This document shows, one piece after another, positions 6,577-6,662 of a DNA stretch of 6,662 nt. The stretch's first letter is position 1. Each line of letters starts with the position of its first letter. Below the pieces are notes generated by a model, which saw only the letters and a program-made list of their open reading frames with translations, ran no database searches and was not told where the DNA came from. Source of the DNA: Fidelibacterota bacterium (GTDB lineage: Bacteria; Fidelibacterota; UBA2242); the NCBI GenBank assembly GCA_003645845.1, contig QNCV01000150.1:1-6662 (forward strand), in the 5' to 3' direction. Both the position numbers and the translations under genes were made by a program.

Positions 6577-6662
6577 TTATTCTATGTATTCAAAAGCGCC
6601 TAAATCCGGAATTCCATCTTTATCTAATGGATTATGATTCAAATCCACCTCGTAGCCCAAAC
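6577..6662 (-). CDS. C-terminal end of a secreted beta-helix-type protein (5' part beyond window)
   Basis: The last 27 codons of a gene entering from the right edge, ending in TAA at 6579-6577. The visible tail LGYEVDLNHNPLDKDGIPDL then GAFEYIE carries the pattern 'D..G.pD[IL]GAfEy'. This is the usual ending of right-handed parallel beta-helix (pectate-lyase-like) secreted proteins, including those called 'choice-of-anchor Q'. In such proteins this tail closes the helix fold or the adjoining C-terminal domain. The stop lies 41 bases before the longest start of the propeller gene, so the two may share a transcript. The call rests on a short but distinctive motif; the enzyme class, if any, cannot be judged. 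The 41-base gap is AT-rich with no clear terminator. Confidence 0.6.
   Translation of the reverse strand, partial: LGYEVDLNHNPLDKDGIPDLGAFEYIE

Overview
The window looks like chromosomal DNA from a Gram-negative (diderm) environmental bacterium. The evidence is a TolC-type outer-membrane protein, a periplasmic adaptor and Sec-type signal peptides. The two metabolic proteins (an extended RraA-like protein and a secreted beta-propeller of glycoside-hydrolase type) resemble families I associate with Planctomycetes, Lentisphaerae, Hydrogenedentes and Poribacteria. This phylum guess comes from memory of protein style, not from a search. Base composition is moderate, spacers are AT-rich, and every gene is on the minus strand. 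No RNA genes, mobile elements or CRISPR arrays were seen.

In transcription order (right to left) the right half holds three genes: the last 27 codons of a secreted protein ending in a 'DLGAFEY' tail typical of right-handed beta-helix proteins (6577-6662, cut by the edge); a secreted glycoside-hydrolase-like five-bladed propeller with a C-terminal beta-sandwich (5012-6535); and an RraA/HMG-aldolase-like protein (4231-4977). The gaps are about 41 and 34 bases, so they may be co-transcribed. Together they suggest extracellular or periplasmic carbohydrate recognition or breakdown, with a cytoplasmic lyase for an oxo-acid product.

A 239-base AT-rich spacer (3992-4230) separates these from a tightly packed second operon: a DUF4956 inner-membrane protein with a C-terminal ACT-like cytosolic domain (3314-3991); six bases later, a 683-residue HlyD-like membrane fusion protein carrying a C-terminal DUF3616-like beta-propeller (1256-3307); then, overlapping it by ATGA, a TolC-family outer-membrane channel (1-1259, last residues beyond the left edge).

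The most interesting point is this second operon. It has the outer-membrane channel and periplasmic adaptor of a tripartite exporter, but no ABC, RND or MFS pump in the window. The inner-membrane place is taken by DUF4956, a family of unknown function, and the adaptor has an extra roughly 290-residue periplasmic propeller. This could be an undescribed envelope-spanning assembly. The operon may continue to the left, so a pump or enzyme gene there cannot be excluded.
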